A DNA stretch of 48,560 nt from Hoylesella timonensis S9-PR14 (GCF_000762405.1 NZ_JRPQ01000277.1:1-48560), one strand, 5' to 3'; positions 1-13,698 are shown, counted from the first letter of the stretch. Numbers and translations are program-made. The notes: generated by a model from the sequence alone, not told the origin.

Positions 1-30
1 ATTATACAGCAATTGACGTTACGGGCAAAG

Positions 31-245
31 GCGGGGCGAAGCCCCAAAAGGAATATAGCCCAGGGTAACACCCTGGGAGAAAGGTCGTTAGCTCATTGGC
101 GCGCTGTAAGCGCAAAAGGAGCCAGTGAAGTATCCTTTCTCGCAACTTCCTTTTGCGCTTACAGCGCGCCAGTATGCTGGAATATCCATACCCAGGGTGT
201 TACCCTGGACTATATTCCGATTGGGCTTTCAGCCCGTCTTTGCGG
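31..245. repeat. Composite palindromic repeat cluster, copy 1
   Basis: The stretch is built from short self-complementary modules. They are GGGGC/GCCCC at 33-45, CCCAGGG/CCCTGGG at 59-77 and GCGCTGTAAGCGC at 101-113. The complementary series follows: GCGCTTACAGCGC at 155-167, CCCAGGGTGTTACCCTGG at 191-208 and GGGCTTTCAGCCC at 223-235. The modules are joined by short AAAAGGA-type linkers, and the whole forms a large imperfect inverted repeat. The same module order recurs, inverted, at 36310-36590. No credible protein is encoded, although short ORFs open across it. The origin is unknown; it resembles REP/BIME-like intergenic repeats. Confidence 0.8.
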
Positions 246-289
246 CTTGAAGACCCTTCATACTTAATTGTGAAGGCAGATTCTTCATC

Positions 290-1110
290 GTGATACCACC
301 GCTCGACTCTTTAGAAATGATGTATCTTGTTGTTGATAACAACATAGATGATAGCAACAACGAAAGCTACAGAAAACACGAAAATGTGCGTGTGATAAAA
401 AGAAGCCAAAGGGACGGAGGCGTTCTGATGAAAAAAGCGAAAGAAAATGAGTTGCAACCCCTCTCCTACCTTTCATCAAAAGTAAAAGAATGTAACGATG
501 TTTTTCGTTGTTTTAGATAGAACGGTATGTTGCTATCTGGTAAAGACAAAAATGGTTTTTGTCCTGTTATTTTACCAAAAATCGGCCATCTAAAATCTTC
601 AAAATAGAAAAAATCAATAGGCAAACGAGCTGCAAAAATGGGCTGATTTTAACAAAAAAGACGCTTTTTACAGCTGAAACAATGACTTTACGGTCTTGGA
701 AACATACATTAGTGCTGTTATTCACATGCTTCAGCAGCCTTAAAGCATGCAAATTGGAGGGTTATCTCAATGCTTTCATCGAAAAGGAATGATAAAAATA
801 GGCAGAAAAAGAGGCACCTAAGACTTAACATATTCAACAACAACGAGTTATAAAAGTCGCTCATTTCTCGCGTATTTGCGACCAACTTTGCTGTTGGTTG
901 TTTTCACGCGAGTTTTGAGAGACACTTTGTAAAGAAAATTCAGCAATAATAAGCCTTCCGTGTAGCGTATCCCCAATTTTACAGTTGTTGCTTCGTTGGT
1001 ATCGTTCATTGTAAAAATATGATTCTTCAATAAAAGCGCTGTGGGTACATTCACCAATCGCCAACATTCGTAAACGATAGGGAAATTCCTCAATGATGTA
1101 GGGAAAAGCC
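290..1110. other. Gene-poor stretch with two hairpins
   Basis: No ORF here has the look of a gene: those present are short, overlap on both strands and lack recognisable domains. Two structures are visible. The first is a hairpin with GACAAAAA/TTTTTGTC arms at 545-563, bracketed by GGTAAA at 539-544 and TTTACC at 571-576. The second is a nested hairpin with CTCGCGT at 867-873 pairing ACGCGAG at 906-912, and ACCAAC at 881-886 pairing GTTGGT at 893-898. Either could be a terminator or a repeat relic. Confidence 0.5.
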
Positions 1111-1111
1111 C

Positions 1112-1142
1112 TTTCGGCACTAAAAATGAATCATTATATTTG
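1112..1142 (+). promoter_or_regulatory. Bacteroidetes-type promoter for the secreted Arg/Asn-rich protein
   Basis: A TATATTTG box at 1135-1142 fits the TAnnTTTG -7 consensus of the Bacteroidetes primary sigma factor. TTTC at 1112-1115, 19 bases upstream, is close to the TTTG -33 element. This would give a leader of just over 100 bases before the gene at 1256. Confidence 0.5.
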
Positions 1143-1255
1143 CAATGTGATGAAAGGAAAAAGGTTCTGTCAAACCAGCAGACTTCGTCACCAATGGTCG
1201 TTAAAGACAGCACAATGACATCACACCCATATTTACGAATCAACAAAACCCTATT

Positions 1256-2263
1256 ATGATGAAAAAGCTTATATTTACCCTCGCAGCACTCTTCTTTATT
1301 TCCGTCTCGGCAAGTGCCATGAGTTACAGGCAAGCTCGTCAACAGGCACTCTTCCTAACGGACAAGATGGCTTATGAACTCAACCTTACCGATGACCAAT
1401 ATGAGGCGGCTTACGAGATAAACCTCGACTATCTGATGAGGATAGACGATTACGATGACCTGTTTGGCGTTTATTGGAACAGGCGCAACATGGACTTGAA
1501 CTACATCCTCTTCGATTGGCAATATCGGTTGTACTGCGATGCGACATACTTCTATCGTCCCTTATATTGGAACGCAGGCTATTGGCATTTTTCCATTTAT
1601 GCACGCTATCCACGGCGAGATTACTTCTACTTTGGAACGCCGCAATTTTACACCGTCTACTGTTGTGGGCATAGCTGGCACCGCAACGGCAACCGCTCAT
1701 GGTACTATGGACGCAGCTACGGAAACGACTACCGTAACAATGGCATTGGCATGCGCGACAGATTCCACAGCGGATATTACAACAATGACAGTCGCTCCTT
1801 TGGCAATGGACCGCAAAGAAGAATCTCTACCTATGGAAGGGGTTGCGATAATGGCGATATGTACAATCGCTCGGGTAGCATTCGTGATTATCAAAACGTA
1901 CCTGACCAAAATTCCAACACGGTGTTTGGAGGCAGACGCAGTAGTACACGTACCACTGTTACACAGCCTACACCCAACTACAACGGAAGCAGGAGTGGGA
2001 GTTTCGGTGGTAGCAGATCGTATCAAATTCCTGATAACAGACCCTCTGTACCAAATCGAACATTCACCCCGAACGAATCAACCCGTCCAAGTAGGCAATA
2101 TGCTCCACAACGTTCCAATGTGATGCGCAACCCCTCAACGCCTCCATCACGCAACTTTGGTGCAGCATCAAGAGGTGGGCGGAGTTCGATAGGCACGTCA
2201 GTACCGAGAGGAAATGCCAACAATAACAATGGTTCTACGGTTCACTTTGGGGGAAGAAGGTAG
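1256..2263 (+). CDS. Secreted Tyr- and Arg/Asn/Ser-rich protein of unknown function
   Basis: This is a 335-residue protein whose function I do not recognise. It starts with a signal peptide (MMKKLIFTLAALFFISVSASA) that is probably cleaved around residue 21. Residues about 22-110 form a compact region rich in Tyr, Trp and Asp, with a helical DKMAYELNLTDDQYEAAYEI segment reminiscent of DUF-type Bacteroidales exported proteins. From about residue 130 to the end the chain is low-complexity and rich in Arg, Asn, Gly, Ser and Pro, and it ends in GGRR. The tail is strongly basic and probably disordered, so it could bind nucleic acid or polysaccharide at the surface. The start is chosen from the signal peptide. 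It stands alone, convergent with the phosphatase gene downstream. Confidence 0.75.
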   Translation: MMKKLIFTLAALFFISVSASAMSYRQARQQALFLTDKMAYELNLTDDQYEAAYEINLDYLMRIDDYDDLFGVYWNRRNMDLNYILFDWQYRLYCDATYFYRPLYWNAGYWHFSIYARYPRRDYFYFGTPQFYTVYCCGHSWHRNGNRSWYYGRSYGNDYRNNGIGMRDRFHSGYYNNDSRSFGNGPQRRISTYGRGCDNGDMYNRSGSIRDYQNVPDQNSNTVFGGRRSSTRTTVTQPTPNYNGSRSGSFGGSRSYQIPDNRPSVPNRTFTPNESTRPSRQYAPQRSNVMRNPSTPPSRNFGAASRGGRSSIGTSVPRGNANNNNGSTVHFGGRR

Positions 2264-2352
2264 ATACTATCGGTAAGAAATAAAATAGGTGAAATCAAAA
2301 ACGGTAGATTCTTTTATAGGCATTAAAGATGTTTCAGGAAACAGACAGTGGC

Positions 2353-2372
2353 AATGACTGACGCCAGTCATT
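2353..2372. terminator. Hairpin between convergent genes
   Basis: AATGACTG (2353-2360) and CAGTCATT (2365-2372) form a perfect 8-bp stem with a 4-base loop between two convergent genes. There is no strong T-run, so a terminator role is inferred from position. Confidence 0.4.
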
Positions 2373-2406
2373 AGCACACAACGCAAAACTTCAGAAGGTG
2401 CGAATG

Positions 2407-2913
2407 TTACAGTTGTAGCTTTCGCACCTCTGCATTGTTCATCCGTGCGATTTCAGACATGGGCAAACGATAAAACACACTCTGAATGGCTTTGTTAATG
2501 ATGCCATGCCCCACCGCAAGAACAGTACCTGAAGGGCAACGCCGCCTCACTTCTTCGAGGAAAGCCGCTGCTCGTTGCTTGAGTGCTTCGATGCTTTCGA
2601 CATTGTCAGGAAAAGGTTTGTCTTTCAAATCAGGAATATAACAACCTGTAAAATCGCCCCAATCGCGCTCTCGAAGGAGTGGCGTTTGGTGTACCACAGC
2701 CTGATGCGGAGCGGCAATACATGCACAAGTCTGCACAGCACGCTGCAAGTCACTGGAGAAAAACATATCGATTGCTTCAGAACGAAATTGCTCACAAAGA
2801 CATGCTGCCTGTTGTTCTCCCAACTCACTGAGCGTTCCAGGCGTTTGTCCCTGCATCACTTTTTGCACATTCTCTACCGTTTCACCATGTCTCACCAAAT
2901 ATAAAGTTGTCAT
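2407..2913 (-). CDS. Histidine phosphatase family protein (phosphoglycerate mutase-like)
   Basis: This 168-residue cytoplasmic protein belongs to the histidine phosphatase superfamily, branch 1. The N-terminal LVRHGET motif carries the phospho-accepting His9 next to Arg8. A second conserved His lies in AVGHGIINK near the C-terminal third. The TLSELGEQQA segment is typical of cofactor-dependent phosphoglycerate mutase and alpha-ribazole phosphatase relatives. The protein is shorter than GpmA (about 230-250 residues), so a small-molecule phosphatase is more likely than a glycolytic mutase. No cobalamin genes lie nearby, so a CobC role cannot be claimed. It is transcribed alone, divergent from the HdeD-like gene and convergent with the upstream secreted protein. 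Confidence 0.88.
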   Translation of the reverse strand: MTTLYLVRHGETVENVQKVMQGQTPGTLSELGEQQAACLCEQFRSEAIDMFFSSDLQRAVQTCACIAAPHQAVVHQTPLLRERDWGDFTGCYIPDLKDKPFPDNVESIEALKQRAAAFLEEVRRRCPSGTVLAVGHGIINKAIQSVFYRLPMSEIARMNNAEVRKLQL

Positions 2914-2949
2914 ATCTTCATGATTTGGCGCAAAAATAATAAAAAAGAA

Positions 2950-2980
2950 TTGGAATTATGAGAGATAGTTTGTACATTTG
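2950..2980 (+). promoter_or_regulatory. Promoter of the HdeD-like gene
   Basis: TTGG at 2950-2953 and TACATTTG at 2973-2980 are separated by 19 bases. They match the Bacteroidetes TTTG/TAnnTTTG arrangement immediately upstream of the gene at 3001. Confidence 0.6.
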
Positions 2981-3000
2981 TCACGTATATAAAGATTTTT

Positions 3001-3690
3001 ATGAAAACAGTACAAAACTCATTCATCCGCTCATTGTGTGCTATCATCATTGGTGTTCTCTTAATTCGATATCGTGAAGAAACCGTGACATGGCTAACCA
3101 TTCTGATTGGTGTCTTATTCTTTCTATCAGGTTTGATTTCGTGTATCACCTATTTTATTGATAAGAAACATCAAGACGAAACCGTGGTACTCGATGCCAA
3201 TGGGCGACAGATTTCGGGCTTCCGTCCCACGTTTCCTATCGTTGGGTTGGGTAGCATGGTGTTGGGAGCCATATTGGCACTGATGCCAACCGTGTTTATG
3301 ACGGGCTTGGTATATATCCTTGCTGCTATCTTAATATTAGGAGCTATCAACCAATTCGTCATCTTGGCAACAATCAATCGTATTCTACGAGTAGGTGTTA
3401 TCTTTTGGCTTCTGCCCTGTTTTGTATTAGCTATCGGAGTTATCGCTATCGTGGCACCAAGGTGGATTGCCTCTGCACCGCTCTTCGTGTTAGGTTGGAC
3501 CCTCGTACTGTACGGTGTCATCGAGTGTATCGATGCCTTCAAAGTGATGTCGGTGAACAGAAAATACAAACAAAACCCTACCTTTGAAGAAACTGCTATT
3601 GAAACTACGGAGATAGAACCCTCGGTAACAGAACCTACAGAAGTGGTGGATATGACCAATGAAGAAACAAATTCCACACCTAAAGAATAA
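3001..3690 (+). CDS. HdeD/DUF308-like membrane protein
   Basis: The 229-residue protein is an integral membrane protein with about six hydrophobic segments spread over residues 10-175, in three pairs as in the DUF308/HdeD family. The C-terminal 45 residues are hydrophilic and rich in Glu and Thr (repeated TTE/TEPTE pattern) and should lie in the cytoplasm or periplasm. HdeD in enterobacteria is linked to acid resistance, but the biochemical role of Bacteroidetes homologues is not established. A promoter lies just upstream. It is followed by an inverted repeat and then the MFS gene, so co-transcription is uncertain. Confidence 0.8.
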   Translation: MKTVQNSFIRSLCAIIIGVLLIRYREETVTWLTILIGVLFFLSGLISCITYFIDKKHQDETVVLDANGRQISGFRPTFPIVGLGSMVLGAILALMPTVFMTGLVYILAAILILGAINQFVILATINRILRVGVIFWLLPCFVLAIGVIAIVAPRWIASAPLFVLGWTLVLYGVIECIDAFKVMSVNRKYKQNPTFEETAIETTEIEPSVTEPTEVVDMTNEETNSTPKE

Positions 3691-3706
3691 GCCCTAAACG
3701 TCAATT

Positions 3707-3777
3707 AAATGAACGGTAAGAGTTACAAAGACAACGTCTTATGTTCTTAGTATATATTGTAAACTTACCCGTTCATT
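3707..3777. promoter_or_regulatory. Inverted repeat upstream of the MFS transporter
   Basis: The arms AATGAACGGTAAG (3708-3720) and CTTACCCGTTCATT (3764-3777) are complementary apart from one extra base. They enclose a small AAGAC/GTCTT hairpin at 3728-3740. The structure sits between two same-strand genes and could be a terminator, an attenuator or an operator; the sequence alone does not say which. Confidence 0.4.
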
Positions 3778-3815
3778 GAATGTATAAACATCATCTGTAA
3801 AAGAACATATCAAAA

Positions 3816-5114
3816 ATGAACCTAAATTCTACAACTTCTCCCCATAAGAAGCTGAATCCTATTGCGTGGGTGCCCACCTTATATTTTGCCATGGGGATGC
3901 CTTTTGTGGTGCTCAACATGGTGACTTCACTAATGTACAAGGGGTTAGGAATCTCTGATACGCAAATCACCTTTTGGACAGGACTGATTATGCTGCCTTG
4001 GACATTGAAGCCGATTTGGAGTCCTTTCCTTGAAATCTACAAGACCAAGAAGTTTTTTGTGGTGCTTACCCAGTTGCTTTGTGGCGTGATGTTTGCCTTA
4101 TTGGCTTTCGCCTTGAACCTTTCTAACTTCTTTGCTATCACCATTAGCATTTTAGCAGTGATTGCCATCAGCGGTGCCACACACGACATTGCAGCCGACG
4201 GAACATATATGTCGGTACTATCAACCGAAGAACAAGCACGCTGGATAGGTTGGCAAGGTGCGTTTTACAACGTGGCGAAGATATTTGCAACAGGAGGATT
4301 AGTGTACTTGGCAGGAATTTTCATCAAGAGTTACGGTGTGACTAAGGCATGGATGTTCATCATGTTGATTACTGGTACAACCATGCTCGTTTTGGGATGC
4401 TATCACTTTTTCATGCTTCCAACAGACGAAAAATCTGATAAGCAAAGAAAGAGTGCTCGTGAGATATGGACAGAATTATGGATGGTGTTTGCAGAGTTCT
4501 TCAAAAAGAAACACATTACTTATTATATATGCTTCATCATTCTCTATCGGTTTGCCGAAGGATTTGTGATGAAGATAGTGCCACTCTTCCTTAAAGCACC
4601 TGTTGCGGAGCAAGGATTGGGCATGACAGAACAAGAAATTGGACTGTGCTATGGTACTGTTGGAGCTGCTGCCTTTGTCATTGGTTCTATCTTGGGTGGC
4701 TACTATATCGCACATCGTGGATTGAAAAAGACACTTTTCTCTTTGGCATTGGTGTTCAATGTGCCATTTGTGGCGTATAACCTATTGGCGATTTACCAAC
4801 CACAAGACCTTGTCTTTATAGGCAGTGCCATTGGACTGGAGTACTTTGGTTATGGCTTTGGCTTCGTGGGACTAACGCTCTTCATGATGCAACAAATCGC
4901 GCCAGGCAAGCACAAGATGTCACACTATGCCTTTGCCAGTGGCATTATGAACCTTGGTGTGATGTTGCCGGGCATGCTTAGTGGTGCGGTGAGCGACGCA
5001 TTGGGCTACCAACACTTCTTCGTGTTCGTGTTACTATGTACCATTCCCGCCTTACTCATCACTTGGTTTGTGCCGTTTGGAGCCTCCCCTAACCCCTCCC
5101 AAGGAGGGGAATAA
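3816..5114 (+). CDS. MFS transporter, probable glycan (mannoside) importer
   Basis: This 432-residue inner-membrane protein has about 12 hydrophobic segments and the look of AmpG-like major facilitator permeases. The TLKPIWSPFLE segment after the second helix and the ATHDIAADG segment in the fourth are typical of that branch. It lies directly upstream of a GH130 phosphorylase, so it probably imports the disaccharide that the phosphorylase cleaves; this is inferred from context. The last residues (GASPNPSQGGE) are encoded by a GC-rich CCCCTAACCCCTCCC repeat with a complementary partner, so the C-terminal tail is repeat-derived. The gene may have read to an earlier stop before the repeat inserted. 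Confidence 0.8.
   Translation: MNLNSTTSPHKKLNPIAWVPTLYFAMGMPFVVLNMVTSLMYKGLGISDTQITFWTGLIMLPWTLKPIWSPFLEIYKTKKFFVVLTQLLCGVMFALLAFALNLSNFFAITISILAVIAISGATHDIAADGTYMSVLSTEEQARWIGWQGAFYNVAKIFATGGLVYLAGIFIKSYGVTKAWMFIMLITGTTMLVLGCYHFFMLPTDEKSDKQRKSAREIWTELWMVFAEFFKKKHITYYICFIILYRFAEGFVMKIVPLFLKAPVAEQGLGMTEQEIGLCYGTVGAAAFVIGSILGGYYIAHRGLKKTLFSLALVFNVPFVAYNLLAIYQPQDLVFIGSAIGLEYFGYGFGFVGLTLFMMQQIAPGKHKMSHYAFASGIMNLGVMLPGMLSGAVSDALGYQHFFVFVLLCTIPALLITWFVPFGASPNPSQGGE
5081..5113. repeat. CCTCCCC/GGGGA palindromic repeat at the gene end
   Basis: Pyrimidine-rich CCTCCCCTAACCCCTCCC is followed at once by AAGGAGGGGA and forms a strong hairpin. Repeats of this form are widespread at Bacteroidetes gene ends. 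Here it supplies the final codons of the MFS gene and may also end transcription. Confidence 0.65.
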
Positions 5115-5164
5115 TTAGCTGAGAGCATTGAACGTTGAGGTTTGGACTTTTGGTTATCAATGCT

Positions 5165-5333
5165 ATCAGCTGGTGAACTCGTCAACTTTGAACTCGTCAA
5201 CTAAAAAACTAAAAACTCAAAAACTATCAACTCGTCAACTAATAACTTGTCAACTCGTCAACTAATAACTTGTCAACTCGTCAACTTAAACTATCAACTC
5301 GTCAACTTGTAAACTTGTCAACTCGTCAACTAA
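5165..5333. repeat. Degenerate tandem repeat of TCAACTCGTCAACT
   Basis: Units such as CAACTCGTCAACT and AACTTGTCAACTCGTC recur about a dozen times, separated by short A/T-rich spacers. Read in frame with the next gene they give a spurious STRQL-type repeat peptide. This argues that translation of the phosphorylase begins after the array. Confidence 0.85.
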
Positions 5334-5344
5334 ATATTTTTTCT

Positions 5345-6343
5345 ATGTCCAAATTAATCATTCAAGGGCAGCCTTTGCCCAACATGCCGTGGGAAGACCG
5401 TGCGGCAGATTGTAAAGAAGTCATGTGGCGCTGTTCGGCGAATCCCATTATTCCAAGGAATTTGCTACCCACCTCCAACAGTATTTTCAATAGTGCCGTA
5501 GTACCTTTCAAAGACGGTTACGCTGGTGTGTTCCGCTGTGATGACACCAACCGTAGAATGGTATTACACGTCGGTTTCAGTGACGACGGTGTAAAATGGA
5601 ACATCAACGAAGAACCACTCCGTTTTGAGTGTGACAATAAAGAGATTGGTGAATGGGTGTACGGTTACGACCCACGTGTGTGCTTTATCGATGACCGCTA
5701 CTACGTCACATGGTGTAACGGCTATCATGGACCTACCATTGGCGTGGCATACACGTTTGATTTCAAGACTTTCCACCAGTTGGAAAATGCTTTCCTGCCC
5801 TACAACCGCAACGGTGTGATGTTCCCAAAGAAGATTAATGGCAACTTTGCCATGCTTAGTCGCCCAAGTGATACAGGACACACTCCCTTCGGAGACATCT
5901 TCTACAGCGAATCTCCCGACTTGGTGTACTGGGGCAAGCATCGCCATGTCATGTCACCTGCCGCCTTCGAAGTAAGTGCATGGCAGTGCATGAAGATAGG
6001 CGCTGGTCCTATTCCTATTGAGACATCCGAAGGTTGGCTGATGTTTTACCATGGTGTACTACGCTCGTGCAATGGCTACGTGTACAGCTTTGGCTCTGCC
6101 CTACTCGACTTGGAACAGCCATGGAAGCCTATCTATCGCTCAGGTCCTTATCTCATCTCGCCACAAACGCAGTATGAGCTGACTGGCGACGTGCCTAATG
6201 TTTGTTTCCCCTGTGCAGAGGTGCATGATCCCAATACAGGTCGCGTAGCCGTTTACTACGGTTGTGCCGACACCGTCACGGGTTTGGCTTTTGGTTATAT
6301 ACCCGAGATTATTGAATTTACGAAACGCACAAGTATCATTTAA
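5345..6343 (+). CDS. GH130 family beta-mannoside phosphorylase
   Basis: The 332-residue cytoplasmic enzyme belongs to glycoside hydrolase family 130, whose members cleave beta-linked mannosides with inorganic phosphate to give mannose 1-phosphate. It has the five-bladed propeller length of the family. The [17 protein letters not shown] motif contains Asp109, the expected proton donor. The absence of the N-terminal extension seen in mannosylglucose phosphorylases suggests the GH130_2 type, acting on mannosyl-GlcNAc or mannooligosaccharides; this is a family inference. The ATG at 5345 is preferred over upstream in-frame codons because those are tandem-repeat DNA. The neighbours are an MFS permease and a secreted GH2 enzyme, consistent with N-glycan or mannan-derived sugar use. 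Confidence 0.9.
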   Translation: MSKLIIQGQPLPNMPWEDRAADCKEVMWRCSANPIIPRNLLPTSNSIFNSAVVPFKDGYAGVFRCDDTNRRMVLHVGFSDDGVKWNINEEPLRFECDNKEIGEWVYGYDPRVCFIDDRYYVTWCNGYHGPTIGVAYTFDFKTFHQLENAFLPYNRNGVMFPKKINGNFAMLSRPSDTGHTPFGDIFYSESPDLVYWGKHRHVMSPAAFEVSAWQCMKIGAGPIPIETSEGWLMFYHGVLRSCNGYVYSFGSALLDLEQPWKPIYRSGPYLISPQTQYELTGDVPNVCFPCAEVHDPNTGRVAVYYGCADTVTGLAFGYIPEIIEFTKRTSII

Positions 6344-6369
6344 GTTGTAGCGTTGACAACGTTAATGAT

Positions 6370-11082
<4,713 letters not shown>

Positions 11083-11403
11083 TGGCAGCCATCTTCTCAA
11101 AGTATCATGCATTTCCAACCAACCAAAGCTACCCACAATCGCCACCACTGTACATGGACGGTTTCGGGAAATATCTTCATGCCCCCTGATTTTCTATGAA
11201 AGAAAAATCTCTTTCAGTACAGAAACACAGCATTGTGACTATCATCAAGAGCAAGGACAGCATACCAAACAACTGGTGAACAAATAACAATGCAGCAGAA
11301 TGAAGGGTTTAGATTTTGGAAATAGCCAAGTGGTTAGAGTTCACAAAGCGTCAAATACTATCTATCTGATTATTAAATAGAAGCAAAGACACCATTAGCA
11401 AAC
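11083..11403. other. Intergenic gap with no recognisable feature
   Basis: About 320 bases separate the GH2 gene from the convergent minus-strand HExxH protein. No ORF of note, no strong hairpin and no tRNA is seen. Confidence 0.5.
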
Positions 11404-12936
11404 TTACGCAAAGGATTTATTCAATACGAGATAAATATACTTTTTCTGCTTGCCCTTCAAATGAAAACCTTGCTTCTTCAGATAAGAAAAGAAGTGTTGC
11501 AGACTTTGTGGTTGCTTTTCAATTCCTCTCGCATAACGATAAACAGCCTTGGCAAAAGCCTCTTCATCCACCTGACTATTTACTGCTAATTGATGCAACA
11601 GAACAGGCAAAAGGTCATAATACACCCATGCAGTGTTGGCTGTCTCATCGCTACCTTCTGCTCCAACGCTGATACTATGATTGGATTGTATGCTACGTTT
11701 TGCTTTCTTTATCAACGTCAGATTAATGGGACTATGTTCTATTGAATCTGTAAACATCTTCTCATGTGTGATATACTTACCAAAGAGATATTTGGCTAAA
11801 TACTCTGTGGTTGATTCCGCAAAAAAGTTTGTTTCTTGAGCAGACAAGTTTTTTGGGCGTATTTGTTGTTTACCAATCACAAAATGTAGCATTTCATGCA
11901 ATAATGTATGGTGATAATACATTTTTTGATCCATCAGCAACACGCTGTCCAAGGTCAAAGAAAAATGAGCAGAAAGGTTGTCCAAATTCTCTGCTTTCCC
12001 CATCTTCACTTCAAAGTTGAGACCTGTTTTCACAATTGCGATGTGCTGTCGAATATCATTAGAAAGATTTGCGAGACAATCAATTGCTTTCAATGCACGA
12101 TATATGACGCTGTCATCAGGAACAGACTCTGTTGTGGACAAAGAGCCTTTGTCAAAGGATTTGTGAATAGTGTCAGGTGATAACTTATGATACAACTGTG
12201 TAGCCAGCTTTTCGTTTTCGGCAACCAATGTGATATCAAACCCCTTGTATTCAATGGTTTTATGTTCATATACGGGACGATAGAACAAGAACAATGAAGG
12301 GAACTTTTCGTGTGGTGGCACTGTAATGCTTTCGGTGGTATATAAATCTATCAATCCTTTATCTGTAAGTAGATAAAAGAGAGAAGGATTTACGTGTAAA
12401 ATGTAAGTGGTGGTGTCCGCCCTTTGTGTGTTTGTAGGGAATAAAGTTCCCCATCCTTCATAGTGAATATATGAAAATGAGGGGATGCCATTGCTATTAA
12501 ACAGATTGCCAGCTATAAACGAACAGTCGTTATATGATAATGAGAATCGCCCTCGCGCTGTTTTCATGTATTGAAGTTCCTGCTTCTCTATCTCAGGGGT
12601 GTTCCAGTTCGTTAGATTCAGATTGTTCCACCTCAATTTTCCGTATTGTAGCGTGACAGGAATAAATGGTCGTAAAACAGCACTGAAGTATGAACTGTTC
12701 TCAAATTGATATTGTTGCAGTGAAGATAGCGTTGTTTGTTGCGGAAACTCTACCTTTACTCCCAATTGAATATAAGGTGACAAAGACCAACCGCTGGGAA
12801 GAGAATCGGTCAATAATGCATAGTCTGAGTAAAAAGGAGAGATGACGACACGTTGTTGTCCCCATGCGGATAACGGTAGTAGAAATATACATATCTCTAC
12901 GAATAGTATGTGCAAATAATTGATTGATTTCTTCAT
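11404..12936 (-). CDS. Exported HExxH protein, putative zinc metallopeptidase
   Basis: The 510-residue protein begins with a signal peptide (MKKSINYLHILFVEICIFLLPLSAWGQ). That start is preferred over an in-frame ATG 23 codons upstream. A HEMLH motif at residues 347-351 supplies two zinc ligands and the catalytic Glu of a zincin-type peptidase. The following FFAESTTEYLAKYLFGKY segment may supply the third ligand (Glu), as in gluzincins. The N-terminal 250 residues look beta-rich and match no family I know. A cell-surface or periplasmic peptidase is inferred; substrate unknown. The gene lies about 110 bases downstream of udk on the same strand, behind a hairpin, so it is probably a separate unit. 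Confidence 0.7.
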   Translation of the reverse strand: MKKSINYLHILFVEICIFLLPLSAWGQQRVVISPFYSDYALLTDSLPSGWSLSPYIQLGVKVEFPQQTTLSSLQQYQFENSSYFSAVLRPFIPVTLQYGKLRWNNLNLTNWNTPEIEKQELQYMKTARGRFSLSYNDCSFIAGNLFNSNGIPSFSYIHYEGWGTLFPTNTQRADTTTYILHVNPSLFYLLTDKGLIDLYTTESITVPPHEKFPSLFLFYRPVYEHKTIEYKGFDITLVAENEKLATQLYHKLSPDTIHKSFDKGSLSTTESVPDDSVIYRALKAIDCLANLSNDIRQHIAIVKTGLNFEVKMGKAENLDNLSAHFSLTLDSVLLMDQKMYYHHTLLHEMLHFVIGKQQIRPKNLSAQETNFFAESTTEYLAKYLFGKYITHEKMFTDSIEHSPINLTLIKKAKRSIQSNHSISVGAEGSDETANTAWVYYDLLPVLLHQLAVNSQVDEEAFAKAVYRYARGIEKQPQSLQHFFSYLKKQGFHLKGKQKKYIYLVLNKSFA

Positions 12937-13019
12937 TGTTGAGCTTATTTTAACAATATATGTAGACTTATAAATAAAACTCAGATAACACTTTCTATCA
13001 CTCACAACTCACATCAGGC

Positions 13020-13047
13020 AAAGCTGTGCGTAGCCATGCACAGCTTT
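13020..13047 (-). terminator. Terminator-like hairpin after udk
   Basis: AAAGCTGTGC (13020-13029) and GCACAGCTTT (13038-13047) form a perfect 10-bp stem with an 8-base loop. It overlaps the udk stop codon on the minus strand. The T-run is short. Confidence 0.65.
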
Positions 13048-13687
13048 ATCCCATCAACACCAATCTCTCTACATATTTCGAGAGGATATCTATTCCTTTG
13101 ATGTTGTCGCCTCCTTGCGGTATGATGACATCGGCAAAACGCTTGGTAGGCTCGATAAATTGCTCGTGCATAGGCTTCAGCACCTCTAAATAGCGGTTCA
13201 CCACCATACTGACATCACGACCTCGCTCAACGATGTCTCGCTGAATGTTGCGAATCAGTCGTTCGTCAGAATCGCAATCCACAAACACTTTCAAGTCCAT
13301 CATCTCACGCAACCGCTTATTGAGCAGCGTCATAATTCCTTCGATAATGATAACAGGCTTAGGGTCTACATGTATGGTCTCTGGCAATCGGTTACACTTG
13401 ATATATGAATAGGTAGGCTGCTCTATCGATTCTCCACTACGTAAGAGATTGACCTGCTTGATGAGCAATTTCCAATCGAAAGCATCGGGGTGATCAAAGT
13501 TAATGGCATGCCGTTCTTCTTCGGTCATCTCAGAGGTGTCATTATAATAAGAATCGAGCGGAACCACAGCCACATACGCAGGAGGAAGTGCCTCCACTAA
13601 CTTTCTCACCACGGTGGTCTTACCCGACCCCGTACCACCAGCAATACCAATAACAGTGATTTTATTGTTAAATTCTAAAGGAAACAT
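13046..13687 (-). CDS. udk: Uridine kinase
   Basis: The 213-residue cytoplasmic kinase phosphorylates uridine and cytidine to UMP and CMP in pyrimidine salvage. The Walker A motif GGTGSGKT is at residues 17-24. PLDSYYND and the NFDHPDAFDW segment are diagnostic of the uridine kinase/phosphoribulokinase family. RDIVERGRD provides the lid-region arginines. Length is normal for the family. It follows the uracil-DNA-glycosylase-family gene by 11 bases on the same strand, so the two are probably co-transcribed, which fits a shared uracil/pyrimidine theme. A hairpin ends the unit. Confidence 0.95.
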   Translation of the reverse strand: MFPLEFNNKITVIGIAGGTGSGKTTVVRKLVEALPPAYVAVVPLDSYYNDTSEMTEEERHAINFDHPDAFDWKLLIKQVNLLRSGESIEQPTYSYIKCNRLPETIHVDPKPVIIIEGIMTLLNKRLREMMDLKVFVDCDSDERLIRNIQRDIVERGRDVSMVVNRYLEVLKPMHEQFIEPTKRFADVIIPQGGDNIKGIDILSKYVERLVLMG

Positions 13688-13698
13688 GATAAAATTAT

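Noticed and set aside
290..792. Short plus-strand ORFs near the left end
   Set aside because: Low-complexity, no homology-like motifs, overlapped on the other strand and no clear promoter.
848..1342. Minus-strand ORF of 164 codons
   Set aside because: It overlaps the signal peptide region of the convincing plus-strand gene at 1256, has no domain and crosses that gene's promoter.
1539..2123. 194-codon ORF in a second frame of the secreted protein gene
   Set aside because: It is a frame shadow of the low-complexity Arg/Asn-rich gene.
5270..5344. N-terminal extension of the GH130 gene
   Set aside because: The extra codons are pure tandem-repeat DNA giving STRQL repeats; the family N-terminus begins at 5345.
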